The translations under genes and the position numbers were made by a program. Positions 16,794-25,272 of a DNA stretch of 25,675 bases are shown piece after piece (the first letter of the stretch is position 1; each line of letters starts with the position of its first letter). Below the pieces are notes generated by a model. The model saw nothing but the letters and a program-made list of their open reading frames with translations, was not told where the DNA came from and did not search any database. Source of the DNA: JAFGOM01 sp964428385 (lineage in GTDB: Archaea; Halobacteriota; Methanomicrobia; Methanomicrobiales; Methanospirillaceae); assembly GCA_964428385.1 (NCBI GenBank), contig CAYRYR010000032.1:1-25675 (forward strand), in the 5' to 3' direction.

Positions 16794-16907
16794 TTTATAA
16801 CACTCAGGTATGAACCGGAGAAGTGTGATCGAGGTGCGTAGGATATGAAGGTAGCACCCCTTATTTTGCATAACTCTGCACATATATTCATAAAAATTCA
16901 TTCATGA
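16794..16907 (+). pseudogene. Orphan promoter, ribosome binding site and truncated gene start
   Basis: TTTATAA (16794-16800), GAGGTG (16831-16836) and an ATG at 16845 are spaced as in a normal archaeal gene, but the frame stops after 20 codons at 16907. It overlaps the end of the convergent RhuM gene by ten bases. It may be the cut-off 5' end of a gene lost when the RhuM island arrived. The alternative is a short real peptide or coincidence. Confidence 0.3.
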
Positions 16908-17977
16908 AATCTGTTTATATCTTCCGTTCCTTGTCCCTGTAATTTTTTTCCTTTCAGTATTTCAGCTTGTGTTAGTATTCGATCGAAATCACTTTCAAAA
17001 AGCCTGTCCTGCACGATACGGTATGTTTCAAATTCACTCTCTGCATACTCTTTTGCTATCTCTGCCGTGATAGTTCCACTGTTTTGTAGTAATTTCCGGT
17101 CGTCAAACTCCAGGAACATATCAAGACGCTTTGCCCAGTCTTCCATGGTCATCGGGATCTTTCTCTTTGCACGTTCTTCTGCAAGATCAAGCCAGGCATT
17201 TACGATACGGCCAAGCGATTCAAGTTCTTCTGCAGTCAGATAATTTTTGGCCACTGTAACATCGGTCTTCAGAATTTTTCCTTCCGGGCTCTTTTCCCAC
17301 GTTATTAGTCCCATGTGCTCTACACTTTTATTTGCACGTTCCATAATGAGTTCGGCAGCAGTATGCCCGTGTATTGCGAAATGAAGTTTGTTCTGAACTT
17401 TCGCAAAAAAATTACGTGTTGTTGGAGCATCTCTGTTATAGTCCACGCTTGTGGTATATATATCCGTTATCTTCTGGTAGAATCTTCTCTCACTCAGTCT
17501 GATCTCCCGGATCTCTGAAAGAAGAAGTTCAAAGTAGTCCTCGCCAAGAAATGTGCCGTTCTCCATCCTCTGTTTATCAAGGATGTAGCCTTTTATGGCA
17601 AACTCTCGTAGAACCTGAGTTGCCCACTGACGGAACTGTGTTGCTCTTTTTGAATTTACCCGATATCCTACTGAGATTATTGCATCGAGATTGTAGTAAT
17701 CAAGATTGCGCGAAACTACGCGGATGCCTTCGGTCTGAACTGTTAGGAATTTCCTAATAGTTCCATCACGGTTCAGTTCACCACTGTCATAGATATTTTT
17801 GAGGTGTTCGTTTATTGTGGGAACACTCACATCAAAGAGTGCAGCCATCATCTTCTGGCTCAACCAGATCGTCTCATTCTCGTACCTGACCTCAATGCTC
17901 TCTTCACCGGCACTTGAAGTAAATATCAGAAATTCGGCCGTGCTGTTCCTGATACGTTTCCTGGCATTTTTATTCAT
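16898..17977 (-). CDS. RhuM-family protein
   Basis: 359-residue cytoplasmic protein of the virulence RhuM family. The N-terminal third has the family signature: an HTH-like segment WLSQKMMAALFDVSVPTINE (38-57), then YYNLDAIISVGYRV (94-107) and RATQFRQWA (111-119). A long helical region follows. The biochemical role is unknown; the family was named from a Salmonella pathogenicity island and is often seen near toxin-antitoxin or restriction genes. GGGAG precedes the ATG. The gene starts 17 bases after the end of a broken HEPN frame and is probably co-transcribed with the nucleotidyltransferase. Length is close to the family norm and no damage is visible. Confidence 0.88.
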   Translation of the reverse strand: MNKNARKRIRNSTAEFLIFTSSAGEESIEVRYENETIWLSQKMMAALFDVSVPTINEHLKNIYDSGELNRDGTIRKFLTVQTEGIRVVSRNLDYYNLDAIISVGYRVNSKRATQFRQWATQVLREFAIKGYILDKQRMENGTFLGEDYFELLLSEIREIRLSERRFYQKITDIYTTSVDYNRDAPTTRNFFAKVQNKLHFAIHGHTAAELIMERANKSVEHMGLITWEKSPEGKILKTDVTVAKNYLTAEELESLGRIVNAWLDLAEERAKRKIPMTMEDWAKRLDMFLEFDDRKLLQNSGTITAEIAKEYAESEFETYRIVQDRLFESDFDRILTQAEILKGKKLQGQGTEDINRFHE

Positions 17978-17993
17978 ATTTCGCTCCCAAAGG

Positions 17994-18087
17994 TTATTTG
18001 ATATATTTCAGCGTATTTCTTATGAATTCATGTATCGAAGAGATAGCATCGATGAAATCGGAGGAGATACAATACCCAGGCTCTCAT
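17994..18087 (-). pseudogene. Remnant HEPN (HepT/DUF86-like) partner of the nucleotidyltransferase
   Basis: An ATG at 18087 overlaps the nucleotidyltransferase stop as ATGA, the usual MntA-HepT arrangement. The frame reads MRAWVLYLL, then in another frame DFIDAISSIHEFIRNT followed by a stop at 17994. Joined by one frameshift within the CTCCTCC run, this matches the start of DUF86/HepT proteins (pattern YL-D-I-DAI--I--F). A full HepT is about 110-140 residues; here only about 30 remain, so the toxin is lost. Confidence 0.55.
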
Positions 18088-18383
18088 ATATATGTGGCAT
18101 CAGCCAGTATTGCAGATCTGAGTTCTTCACGTAGTGCTCTTTTAGGAACGACATCAACGGTTCTACCAAACACATCTTCGAGATATATCTTGAGACCTGA
18201 GAGATCAAGGAGATCTGCTCCCGGCAAAAAGTCAACAAGGATGTCAATATCACTTTTATCAGATGCCTCGCCCCGAGCCCATGAACCGAAGAGAGCGAGA
18301 CCTTCAACACGATACTGCTTCGTTATGAAAGGTTTCTGAATTCTCAGAATGTCCTTAATCGAATTTTGGTCCATTCGTGTCAT
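18084..18383 (-). CDS. MntA-type minimal nucleotidyltransferase (antitoxin)
   Basis: 99-residue protein with the exact GSx10DxD motif of minimal nucleotidyltransferases: Gly33-Ser34 in FGSWARG, Asp45 and Asp47 in SDIDILV, and a third acidic residue at Asp77 in TVDVV. In complete systems MntA adds AMP groups to the HEPN RNase HepT and neutralises it. Here the partner reading frame directly downstream is broken. The length is normal. The start at 18383 lacks a clear ribosome binding site; Met4 (18374) is an alternative. Probably the first gene of a three-part unit ending with RhuM. Confidence 0.87.
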   Translation of the reverse strand: MTRMDQNSIKDILRIQKPFITKQYRVEGLALFGSWARGEASDKSDIDILVDFLPGADLLDLSGLKIYLEDVFGRTVDVVPKRALREELRSAILADATYI

Positions 18384-18878
18384 AGTACTGGTTCTCTGGT
18401 AAGGTTAGTATTTGGGCGGTCGTACGAACACCATTATGATATGATGATGCTTGAGGTTTTTTACTGATACGATGTTTTTTAGATTCTCGATAAAACAGAT
18501 ATTATCAGATCTCAGGGTTTTACTTCATTGAGATTACCCTTCAGGATAAATCATCACAGATTCATAAAGTATTCTCCCTTTTTATACGGGCCCGTGGCTC
18601 TGCTAATTAAGGTATCCCCCTCGATATCAAAAAATTGCTAATGATTATTGTGCATTTCGCCGGGATCGAAGAGATCTTTTCTCGTATGAAATAAGACGAA
18701 AAGTTCAGAGTCTGTAGGGGTATTAAAAGATTCGCGGGACATTAGGAAAAATCGATTTTGATTATTTTGAGGAGTAAATTGGGAATCAACCTGGCATCCT
18801 GACGAAGATAAATTTTGACTGCCTGGCTACAATCAGTAAAAATCTTATTTGATAACGTTCCTTATATTTTTGGCGACT
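18384..18878. other. Intergenic region, about 495 bases
   Basis: AT-rich divergent spacer upstream of the nucleotidyltransferase (minus) and the unknown gene (plus). Only very short open frames were seen. TATA-like sequences occur (TTTTTATACGGG near 18578-18590; AATCTTATTTGA near 18841), but none can be assigned with confidence. Confidence 0.4.
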
Positions 18879-19733
18879 ATGACAAACCTGATTACACCTG
18901 ATGATATACGTTTCACCGAGCTTCTTCTTCACTATTTTTCTTGGTACAGAGAGCGTTTTTTCGATGGAAAAGAAAACTCAAAAGAATTGTCTACCCTTCG
19001 ATCCACTGCATTTCAGGATAAACAGGCGATACTGCAGTATATAAATGAGCATGAGAACACAATTTCCAGTGAAGATTATGCCCTGATCCGGAGAATGGAA
19101 CATTGCATAATTGGAAAATTTATTCTCATAGCTGTAAAAAAAGACTCAATACATCTCTTACATTCACAGGACACAGATTCTTACATCTTACAGGTAACGC
19201 CCTGGTCTTTGGAAGCAATTATGCATTTTTCTGAGATGCAATTACCACGTCTTGTTGAAGCGGCCCTGTTTCCTTCAGAAGGCAAAATTATCTATGATCT
19301 ACTGAATGTTATCGGTGTGACCTTTGGGTCAGGTTTTAGAAAATCTATCAAAGAAGATACAGCAGCAGCAAAAGCAAAACATGGTATCATTACATCCCTT
19401 CCTATACCAATCTCTACCGAAGATGTCGATCTCATAAACCTTCGGGGGATGATGACAAATAAGGAGTCAATCTCTAACAACTGGGAAGAGATACAGGACA
19501 TCATACAGGAAAAACCGGAATGTACTGAACTGTATTATCAGAAACTTGGAGCTGCCTATACCCGTGAACGGAGAAAGGATCTGAAACGTAATGGAATCTT
19601 TGGATGGTTTGCCTTGTATGGGTGGGTGGTTATTGCCGGCGGAAAGACCCGTGAAATTGCGGACTCAGCAGCCCGTAGTCTTCTGCCCCCGGAGCAGTAT
19701 GAAAGACTTGTTTTCTTTGAAGTGAAAAAATAA
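18879..19733 (+). CDS. Conserved-looking cytoplasmic protein of unknown function
   Basis: 284-residue protein I do not recognise. There is no signal peptide or membrane segment. Visible features: a helical, charged N-terminal third (about 1-75); a central part with TPWSLEAIMHFSEMQLPRL; and a C-terminal RKDLKRNGIFGWFALYGW segment followed by GGKTREIADSAARSLLPPEQ. The frame opens at a TTG at 18849, but the ATG at 18879 gives a more ordinary start; neither has a strong ribosome binding site. A terminator hairpin begins at the stop codon. It stands alone, divergent from the nucleotidyltransferase. Confidence 0.75.
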   Translation: MTNLITPDDIRFTELLLHYFSWYRERFFDGKENSKELSTLRSTAFQDKQAILQYINEHENTISSEDYALIRRMEHCIIGKFILIAVKKDSIHLLHSQDTDSYILQVTPWSLEAIMHFSEMQLPRLVEAALFPSEGKIIYDLLNVIGVTFGSGFRKSIKEDTAAAKAKHGIITSLPIPISTEDVDLINLRGMMTNKESISNNWEEIQDIIQEKPECTELYYQKLGAAYTRERRKDLKRNGIFGWFALYGWVVIAGGKTREIADSAARSLLPPEQYERLVFFEVKK

Positions 19734-19772
19734 GAGTGATTACCGGTAATTCAGGATGGATACCACTCTTTT
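19732..19772 (+). terminator. Hairpin terminator after the unknown gene
   Basis: AAGAGTG (19732-19738) pairs with CACTCTT (19764-19770), followed by TTT. Inside the loop is a perfect 12-base palindrome, ATTACCGGTAAT (19739-19750). Confidence 0.6.
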
Positions 19773-20096
19773 CACAAAAAAACTAATTTGCTACCGTTTT
19801 ATGAAGAACAAAGGTAAAATCAATTAGTATCCATTCTTTCTCTCCGATTAAGATGCACATCTAAAATCTAAAAATTATTACCCTCCGATTCGTTCCTCTT
19901 AAAAATTCAAAAATTACACATTCACCGAACCGGAAAGAACCGCAATTACTTTTTGACCCCGGATAATGCCTTGTAAAAAGAGATCGTGCATTCAGAGATC
20001 TTTAATCGTGCAAAAACAGTATATCCCTAAAAAGAACCTTTCTCTAAAGATACCCTTAAACACCTCCCTCTACAAATTGTAGTATAAGGGAACAAT
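19773..20096. other. Intergenic region upstream of the flavin-reductase-like gene
   Basis: No gene seen. ATCGTGCA occurs twice (near 19983 and 20006), each close to an AGAGATC. A TATA-like AGTATATCCC lies near 20020-20029. A palindrome CTACAA-a-TTGTAG (20070-20082), flanked by CCCT and AGGG, sits directly before the ribosome binding site. Confidence 0.4.
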
Positions 20097-20651
20097 ATGG
20101 AAAAGATTACGCTCGGCCCGATGCCGTATATGAGTGTCATGCCCACGGTGCTTGTGGGTGCACAAGTCAGGGGTAAGCCAAACTACATGACCGCTGCATG
20201 GGCTACGGTTGCCTGCATGGCGCCGCCGATGGTCTGCGTCGCAATCAATAAGACCCGGTATACAGTACAGGGAATAGAGGAGAACAAAACCTTTAGCCTG
20301 AACGTATCATCAACGGATCAGGTGACCGAGAGCGATTATTGTGGTATCGTCTCCGGTGAAAAAGAGAACAAATCCGGGGTTTTCCACTCGTTCTACGGGA
20401 AACTGGAAACTGCACCCCTTGCAGAGGAGTGCCCGGTCAACATCGAATGCAAACTTTTCAACTCCGTTGATTGCGGGAGTCACCTGCTAATTGTTGGTGA
20501 GGTTGTGGAGATTCATGCTGATAAGAACTGTGTAACGGACGGAAAACCGGATATTACAAAGATAAACCCGATTGTCTACGCCCAGTCAACGTATTATCGT
20601 GTGGGAAGTGAGATTGCAGCGGCATTTTCTGTAGGAAAACAGTATCGATAG
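20097..20651 (+). CDS. Flavin reductase / flavoredoxin-like FMN-binding protein
   Basis: 184-residue cytoplasmic protein of the flavin reductase-like, FMN-binding split-barrel family. Family signs: GPMPYMSVMPTVLVGA at the N-terminus; NYMTAAWATVACMAPPMVCV (29-48), the usual 'N.mt.aw' block; FSLNVSS; and a late LLIVGEVVEIHADK strand. Members bind FMN and pass electrons to flavin or other acceptors. In anaerobes several act as flavoredoxins or in oxygen defence. Length is typical. AAGGGA lies before the ATG. The gene is monocistronic by spacing, with a palindrome next to the ribosome binding site that may regulate it. Confidence 0.88.
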   Translation: MEKITLGPMPYMSVMPTVLVGAQVRGKPNYMTAAWATVACMAPPMVCVAINKTRYTVQGIEENKTFSLNVSSTDQVTESDYCGIVSGEKENKSGVFHSFYGKLETAPLAEECPVNIECKLFNSVDCGSHLLIVGEVVEIHADKNCVTDGKPDITKINPIVYAQSTYYRVGSEIAAAFSVGKQYR

Positions 20652-20968
20652 TCACTCGTAAGCTTTTAGCGAAAAAAGATACTTTAAACGGATCGCGTGT
20701 CCCAAAAAGGGAAACCGCGTGCCTTGTATGGTTCAAACCTGATACCGGTCACCGATAATTACGAGCTGGACCGGACTGGTTCCTTTCGGCATACAAAGCA
20801 TCGCATGTACACGGATGCACCACTGTATCGCAGGAAGGGAGATGGTTTTTAGGTCATGACCGGTGAACAGACGGATTGAGAAGAAAATTCAGAAAAATTT
20901 TTCGTCCTGCAGTAACGAAGAAAGATTTAACAGGGGAATCTGTGATAGAGTAGTATGGTGAGTATTCA
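20652..20968. other. Intergenic region, 317 bases
   Basis: A 51-codon frame runs from a GTG at 20697 to a stop at 20852. It is rich in Lys/Arg and lacks a ribosome binding site, so it is not called as a gene. A TATA-like GATTTAACA near 20923 and GGTGAG at 20956-20961 lead to the hydrolase gene. Confidence 0.4.
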
Positions 20969-22228
20969 TTGCGTAATGAGTCAGTGATCTTCAGGCCGGT
21001 TGTGGTGATCATCTTTATTCTCATCTTTTCAGGAATCAATACCTGCTGTATGGGTCAGGATCAGGGGGATGCGGATGCCGGTTATGAGAATCCCAGTCCT
21101 GCAGCTGAATATCTCTCCAAAAATCAGTATAATGCCGGTTTTTCTCTGTATCATCTCCCTTTTACAGACAGCCGGAAGGATACCCGGATCCTGTCCGTTG
21201 CAGTCTGGTACCCTTCTGAAGATGCACCGGAGATGGTCACTTCGATTCCCGGACTGCCGGCAGGTTTGGTCTGTTCAGATGGCAGGCCGTCTGCCAAAGG
21301 CCCCTATCCCTTTATCATCTTCTCACACGGGTTTGGCGGCTGTGGTATCCAGTCAACATTTTTTACGAGTGCACTGGCACAGGCAGGATATGTTGTGGCG
21401 GCACCGGATCACCGGGATGCTGCCCTATGCAGTAGTGACCAGGATTATTCCTTGACAAAAACCAGCCTTTTTGGTCTCGTGCAGTTTCTGCGGCCCGGAA
21501 CCTTTGATGATACCACATACAAGGACCGGAGAGATGACATCCATGCAGTCATTGACTGGGCATTGGAAGAGAATACCGATCCTGAATCAATCCTGTACGG
21601 GTTGATCGATCCAGATCGGATCGGGGTCTCCGGTCATTCCCTGGGGGGATATACCGCTGTGGGTATGGCCGGCGGCTGGCAGTCCTGGCGGGACGACCGT
21701 ATCAGGGCTGCACTTCTTTTCTCACCATATATTCAGCCGTTTCCGTATGAGTCTCTGATTGACANNNNNNNNNNNNNNNNNNNNNNNNNNNNNNNNNNNN
21801 NNNNNNNNNNNNNNNNNNNNNNNNNNNNNNNNNNNNNNNNNNNNNNNNNNNNNNNNNNNNNNNNATATATTCAGCCGTTTCCGTATGAGTCTCTGATTGA
21901 CAGGATAGAGATACCGCTTATGATTCAGGGCGGAACCGCAGATCCCCTCATTACTCCGTGGACAGCCCGGAAGAACGGGGCATACGATCTGCTACCTGCA
22001 CCAAAGGTTTACATTGAGATAACCGATGCCAGTCATATGGACTGGAGCAATACGCGGTGCATCGGATATGATTCAATTGATGCATGTATCAGATCTGACG
22101 ATAAAGCCAGGGTGATCACTGCATATGGCACTGCCTTCTTTGACCGGTATCTGAAGGATAAAGAGGATGCGATGGTTCTGCTGATCACCCGGGATCCGGC
22201 TCTGTCGGATATGAGATATGCTCTGTAA
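20969..22228 (+). CDS. Exported alpha/beta hydrolase (interrupted by an assembly gap)
   Basis: Alpha/beta hydrolase related to the PAF-acetylhydrolase / dienelactone hydrolase group. A hydrophobic segment (about 8-25) directs export. Motifs: oxyanion-side FSHGFGG (118-124), nucleophile Ser224 in GHSLGG, acid in GGTADP and base His in DASHMDW. The start is a TTG at 20969, supported by GGTGAG eight bases upstream. As given the frame has 419 codons, but 34 are undetermined. The same 38 bases flank the 100-N gap; removing the gap and one copy restores a 373-residue protein in frame that reads SPYIQPFPYESLIDRIEI. Esterase or lipase activity is likely; the substrate is unknown. It faces the subtilase gene convergently. 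Confidence 0.87.
   Translation: MRNESVIFRPVVVIIFILIFSGINTCCMGQDQGDADAGYENPSPAAEYLSKNQYNAGFSLYHLPFTDSRKDTRILSVAVWYPSEDAPEMVTSIPGLPAGLVCSDGRPSAKGPYPFIIFSHGFGGCGIQSTFFTSALAQAGYVVAAPDHRDAALCSSDQDYSLTKTSLFGLVQFLRPGTFDDTTYKDRRDDIHAVIDWALEENTDPESILYGLIDPDRIGVSGHSLGGYTAVGMAGGWQSWRDDRIRAALLFSPYIQPFPYESLIDXXXXXXXXXXXXXXXXXXXXXXXXXXXXXXXXXXYIQPFPYESLIDRIEIPLMIQGGTADPLITPWTARKNGAYDLLPAPKVYIEITDASHMDWSNTRCIGYDSIDACIRSDDKARVITAYGTAFFDRYLKDKEDAMVLLITRDPALSDMRYAL
21727..21902. repeat. 38-base direct repeat flanking the assembly gap
   Basis: Positions 21727-21764 and 21865-21902 are identical and abut the N block on each side. This is what an unmerged overlap of two contig ends looks like. Confidence 0.9.
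21765..21864. other. Assembly gap of 100 N
   Basis: Exactly 100 N, the conventional size for a gap of unknown length, within the alpha/beta hydrolase gene. Confidence 0.99.
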
Positions 22229-22480
22229 CCGGAATTTCGCGGGTAATTCTGTGAGTTATCTACCATTCCAATAACCGGTCTTGCGAAAATTTTCGATACC
22301 TGCAATTCAGTAAAAAGCCGATCTTTCCGTCAGACAGATACTCTGAGTTTCCTGTTTTTTACCTGATGGAAAAGAAGAGATCATGATGATACACTGATTT
22401 TCCTTCCCATCCTTATGAACGTGCGTGAAACTTAACTATCTATCTGCATGAAAAAGCAGGATTTTTTTCCAAATTTTTTA

Positions 22481-24778
22481 TTAAATCCCGCTCTGATACG
22501 TCCCATTCTTTATACAGTACATCCAGTATCCGCAGTATGGGCGTATTAATCCCATATTTTCATAATTTTCAGAATCATCATTGATAATCGGTTCTTCATA
22601 CTGCTGACATGAAGTATTGTATCCAATTGCATACAACCACATATCGTTCAGGGAAAAAAACGTTTGCTTTGCTGAAACATCTCTTTTCGTCCACCCTCCT
22701 GTCAATGACCAACCGGCCGGCATCTGCCGGGAGACTCCGGTACTCATGTCTGAAAACCGGACCGGAACATTGGTCAGATCAGTTGAGTAGATCCAGTACC
22801 CGTGTAAGGGAACGATTGCATCAGACACAGAGAGAGCCTGGTACCCTGAGATGTCATTTCCATATGCAAGGATTGAATGCCCGGTTGCATTAACGCCGGC
22901 AAATATCGCTGCGGTATCATATCCTTTCGCAAGCTCTCCCGGTACTGATACACAGTTCCATCCCGGTTTTATCCGGATTGCATCTCTTTTTTTCAGAGAA
23001 TTCAGGGCTGCAGAGAGATTAACTCTCGCTCCGGTTATTATCTTTTTCTGAAGTGAAGGGAGTGGATCAGCGGTATCCATAATTACCTGTTTTATCTCTG
23101 CAGCACTGAGATCGGGATTGATTCCCTTGATGAGACCTGCCATGCCCGATATCATGGGAGCTGCCATGGAGGTCCCGTTCATGTAAACAAACCGTGGTTG
23201 GATGACTTCTCCCCGGTATCCGATCCTGATATTTCGAATCGAGAAATCGGTGGTATATTCGTCATTAAACACGGAATATTCGTACCTGACAACGATTTCT
23301 GAATCAGGATATGCCTGATTGAGCGGAATGAATACCTGTTTGTAGTCATCCTCATGTACTTCATAATCGCATTCCCATACGGGTGACCAGTACTCACCAT
23401 CATAGGATAATTCGATAACCAGATATCCGTCAAAATTTCCCTTGATATCCCAGACAAGATGAGGAACATCCCCGGTATCATCAGGGATGAGAACGTACCG
23501 GTTCAGTTCAATGGTACATGTCTGGTTATCATCATATGCAGGAATTACTCCATGTAAGGAAGGGAGTTCTCCGGGTTCTGTTCCCGGAACAAGGGTCCAG
23601 TTGCCGGTCAGGGTGAAATTTGTAGTCGAGAAAGCAGGATCAAAAAAAAGCGGAGAATAGGAATAGGATGAAAGACCGGTACTATATATGTCAGTGCCTG
23701 GAGCAGCAACATGGACTGTATTCGGTCCATAATTCGAGAAAGAGGAGAGTTCATCCCGTGCATCGGTTGCAGCAACAGCAATTACATTACCAAACTGGTA
23801 AGATGCCGGGTAAATAGGGAATGTCTCAAGATCACACCCATAGTTCCCTGCTGCACAGACAAAAAGTGCCGGAGATTGTCTGATGATATCTTCAATTATC
23901 CGGTTATAGGTTGTTCCAAACGAACAACTGATAACATCGGCATGATAGAGAGATGCATACGCCATACCGAGTGCAAGGTCAGATAATGTACCCCACCCCC
24001 GGTAATCAAGGGCTTTTATCGGTATTATTGTGACATTCCAGGCCACTCCGGTCCCCCCGATATCGTTACTGCCTATCATGCCGATTATTCCGGCACAGTG
24101 GGTGCCATGACCATAATCATCCCATGGTTCGACCGGAATATCTTCCATTACATTTATTCCGTGTAACACGGTTCCTGATTGTTCCTGACTCCAGATATTT
24201 CCTGCAAGGTCAGGGTGATATATATCTGCCCCTGAATCAATTACCGCGATAATGGTATTATTCGTGCCTGTTGCAATGTCCCATCCGCTCCGGGCACGTA
24301 TGTCAGCGCCAGCTATTCCGGGAGGGGTATCTTCTTTAAAGGGAGATCCGGTATTAGAAAGTCCCCACTGTCGCCAGAATTCAGGATCTTCCGGGTTTTT
24401 CATGGCTGTGACATAATAATCAGGTTCTGCATAGGAAACAGACGGTATTGAAGAATAGTATGCAATTGCATCAGGAACAGACATAGTATCAGGGATTTTT
24501 ACCAGGGAAAGTCCCCGAATCCCTGCACTGGAATAATCTCTCTGTACCGATGCTCCGATTGCAGCATGGATTGCAGAGAGGGAACATACTGATCCATCCG
24601 TTTCTTTTGCTGCCTGTACTAGCACGCTGTCTTTTACATACAAAGGATTAGGCAGGAAACGGTGAGGCAACGGTATCGGATTGCCGGTTTCATTCTCATC
24701 TGCAGAAACAAAGGTTCCATAACAACACACCAGTATTCCAAGGAACCCGAATATAGTTGCTTTTTGGATTATATTCAT
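22481..24778 (-). CDS. Exported subtilase (S8) serine protease with beta-sandwich insertion
   Basis: 765-residue secreted subtilisin-like protease. Signal peptide (1-26); I9-like propeptide (about 48-122, ending SVSYAEPDYYV); catalytic Asp181 (VIDSGAD), His224 (GHGTHCAG), Asn312 (AAGN) and Ser537 (NGTSMAAP), all intact. A beta-sandwich, jelly-roll-like insertion (about 375-525) lies between Asn312 and Ser537. The C-terminus has two related modules, GWNCVSVPGEL ... LHGYWIYS (606-665) and GWSLTGGW ... YCGYWMYC (689-755), a pattern I associate with methanogen surface proteins. AGGAAG precedes the ATG and a TATA-like box lies upstream. Unlike the subtilase-fold pair at the other end of the window, this one has the canonical triad. 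Confidence 0.94.
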   Translation of the reverse strand: MNIIQKATIFGFLGILVCCYGTFVSADENETGNPIPLPHRFLPNPLYVKDSVLVQAAKETDGSVCSLSAIHAAIGASVQRDYSSAGIRGLSLVKIPDTMSVPDAIAYYSSIPSVSYAEPDYYVTAMKNPEDPEFWRQWGLSNTGSPFKEDTPPGIAGADIRARSGWDIATGTNNTIIAVIDSGADIYHPDLAGNIWSQEQSGTVLHGINVMEDIPVEPWDDYGHGTHCAGIIGMIGSNDIGGTGVAWNVTIIPIKALDYRGWGTLSDLALGMAYASLYHADVISCSFGTTYNRIIEDIIRQSPALFVCAAGNYGCDLETFPIYPASYQFGNVIAVAATDARDELSSFSNYGPNTVHVAAPGTDIYSTGLSSYSYSPLFFDPAFSTTNFTLTGNWTLVPGTEPGELPSLHGVIPAYDDNQTCTIELNRYVLIPDDTGDVPHLVWDIKGNFDGYLVIELSYDGEYWSPVWECDYEVHEDDYKQVFIPLNQAYPDSEIVVRYEYSVFNDEYTTDFSIRNIRIGYRGEVIQPRFVYMNGTSMAAPMISGMAGLIKGINPDLSAAEIKQVIMDTADPLPSLQKKIITGARVNLSAALNSLKKRDAIRIKPGWNCVSVPGELAKGYDTAAIFAGVNATGHSILAYGNDISGYQALSVSDAIVPLHGYWIYSTDLTNVPVRFSDMSTGVSRQMPAGWSLTGGWTKRDVSAKQTFFSLNDMWLYAIGYNTSCQQYEEPIINDDSENYENMGLIRPYCGYWMYCIKNGTYQSGI

Positions 24779-25272
24779 GGTTCTTCCTTATGAGATCATA
24801 TGCATCTCCTGAATATAATTATCCTTCCTGACACCGGATACCGGTCTGATTCAGGTATCACCTTCCTGCGACCGGAATTTTTTCCAACATCATAGAACAT
24901 TCAGAGCAGTAACCGGATTTTTCGGGGATTACCTGATGAGCTGATACAAATGGAGGATAATTGGGATACTGCTCAATCCGGGGAAGCCGGGATGTTTTTT
25001 GAGACTTCTGATCTTTTCATAAAGCCCTTTTATCGCACCATTCCAGATAAGGAATCGCATTATTTCTGGTTGATACCAAATTGCAGGAGAAAATAAACTC
25101 TGATGAGATGAAAAACGATTATTACTCAGGTGGGATTGTCAGGAGTACCCGGGATGATTTTTATCGGGCATGTAAGAATGGATGAATCTGGAATGGTTTT
25201 ACCGCCATATTGCTGTCTTTTGTGTATGAAAAAGAAAAAATTGAGAGGATCTCTCTTACTCTTTCTGACGCG
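24779..25272. other. Intergenic region, 494 bases, with possible decayed frames
   Basis: A minus-strand TATA-like TTATATTC (24811-24820) lies 33-42 bases before the subtilase ATG. Two overlapping minus-strand frames (24929-25060 and 24858-25016) look protein-like but need a frameshift to join, and the second lacks a usable start codon. No confident gene. Confidence 0.4.
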
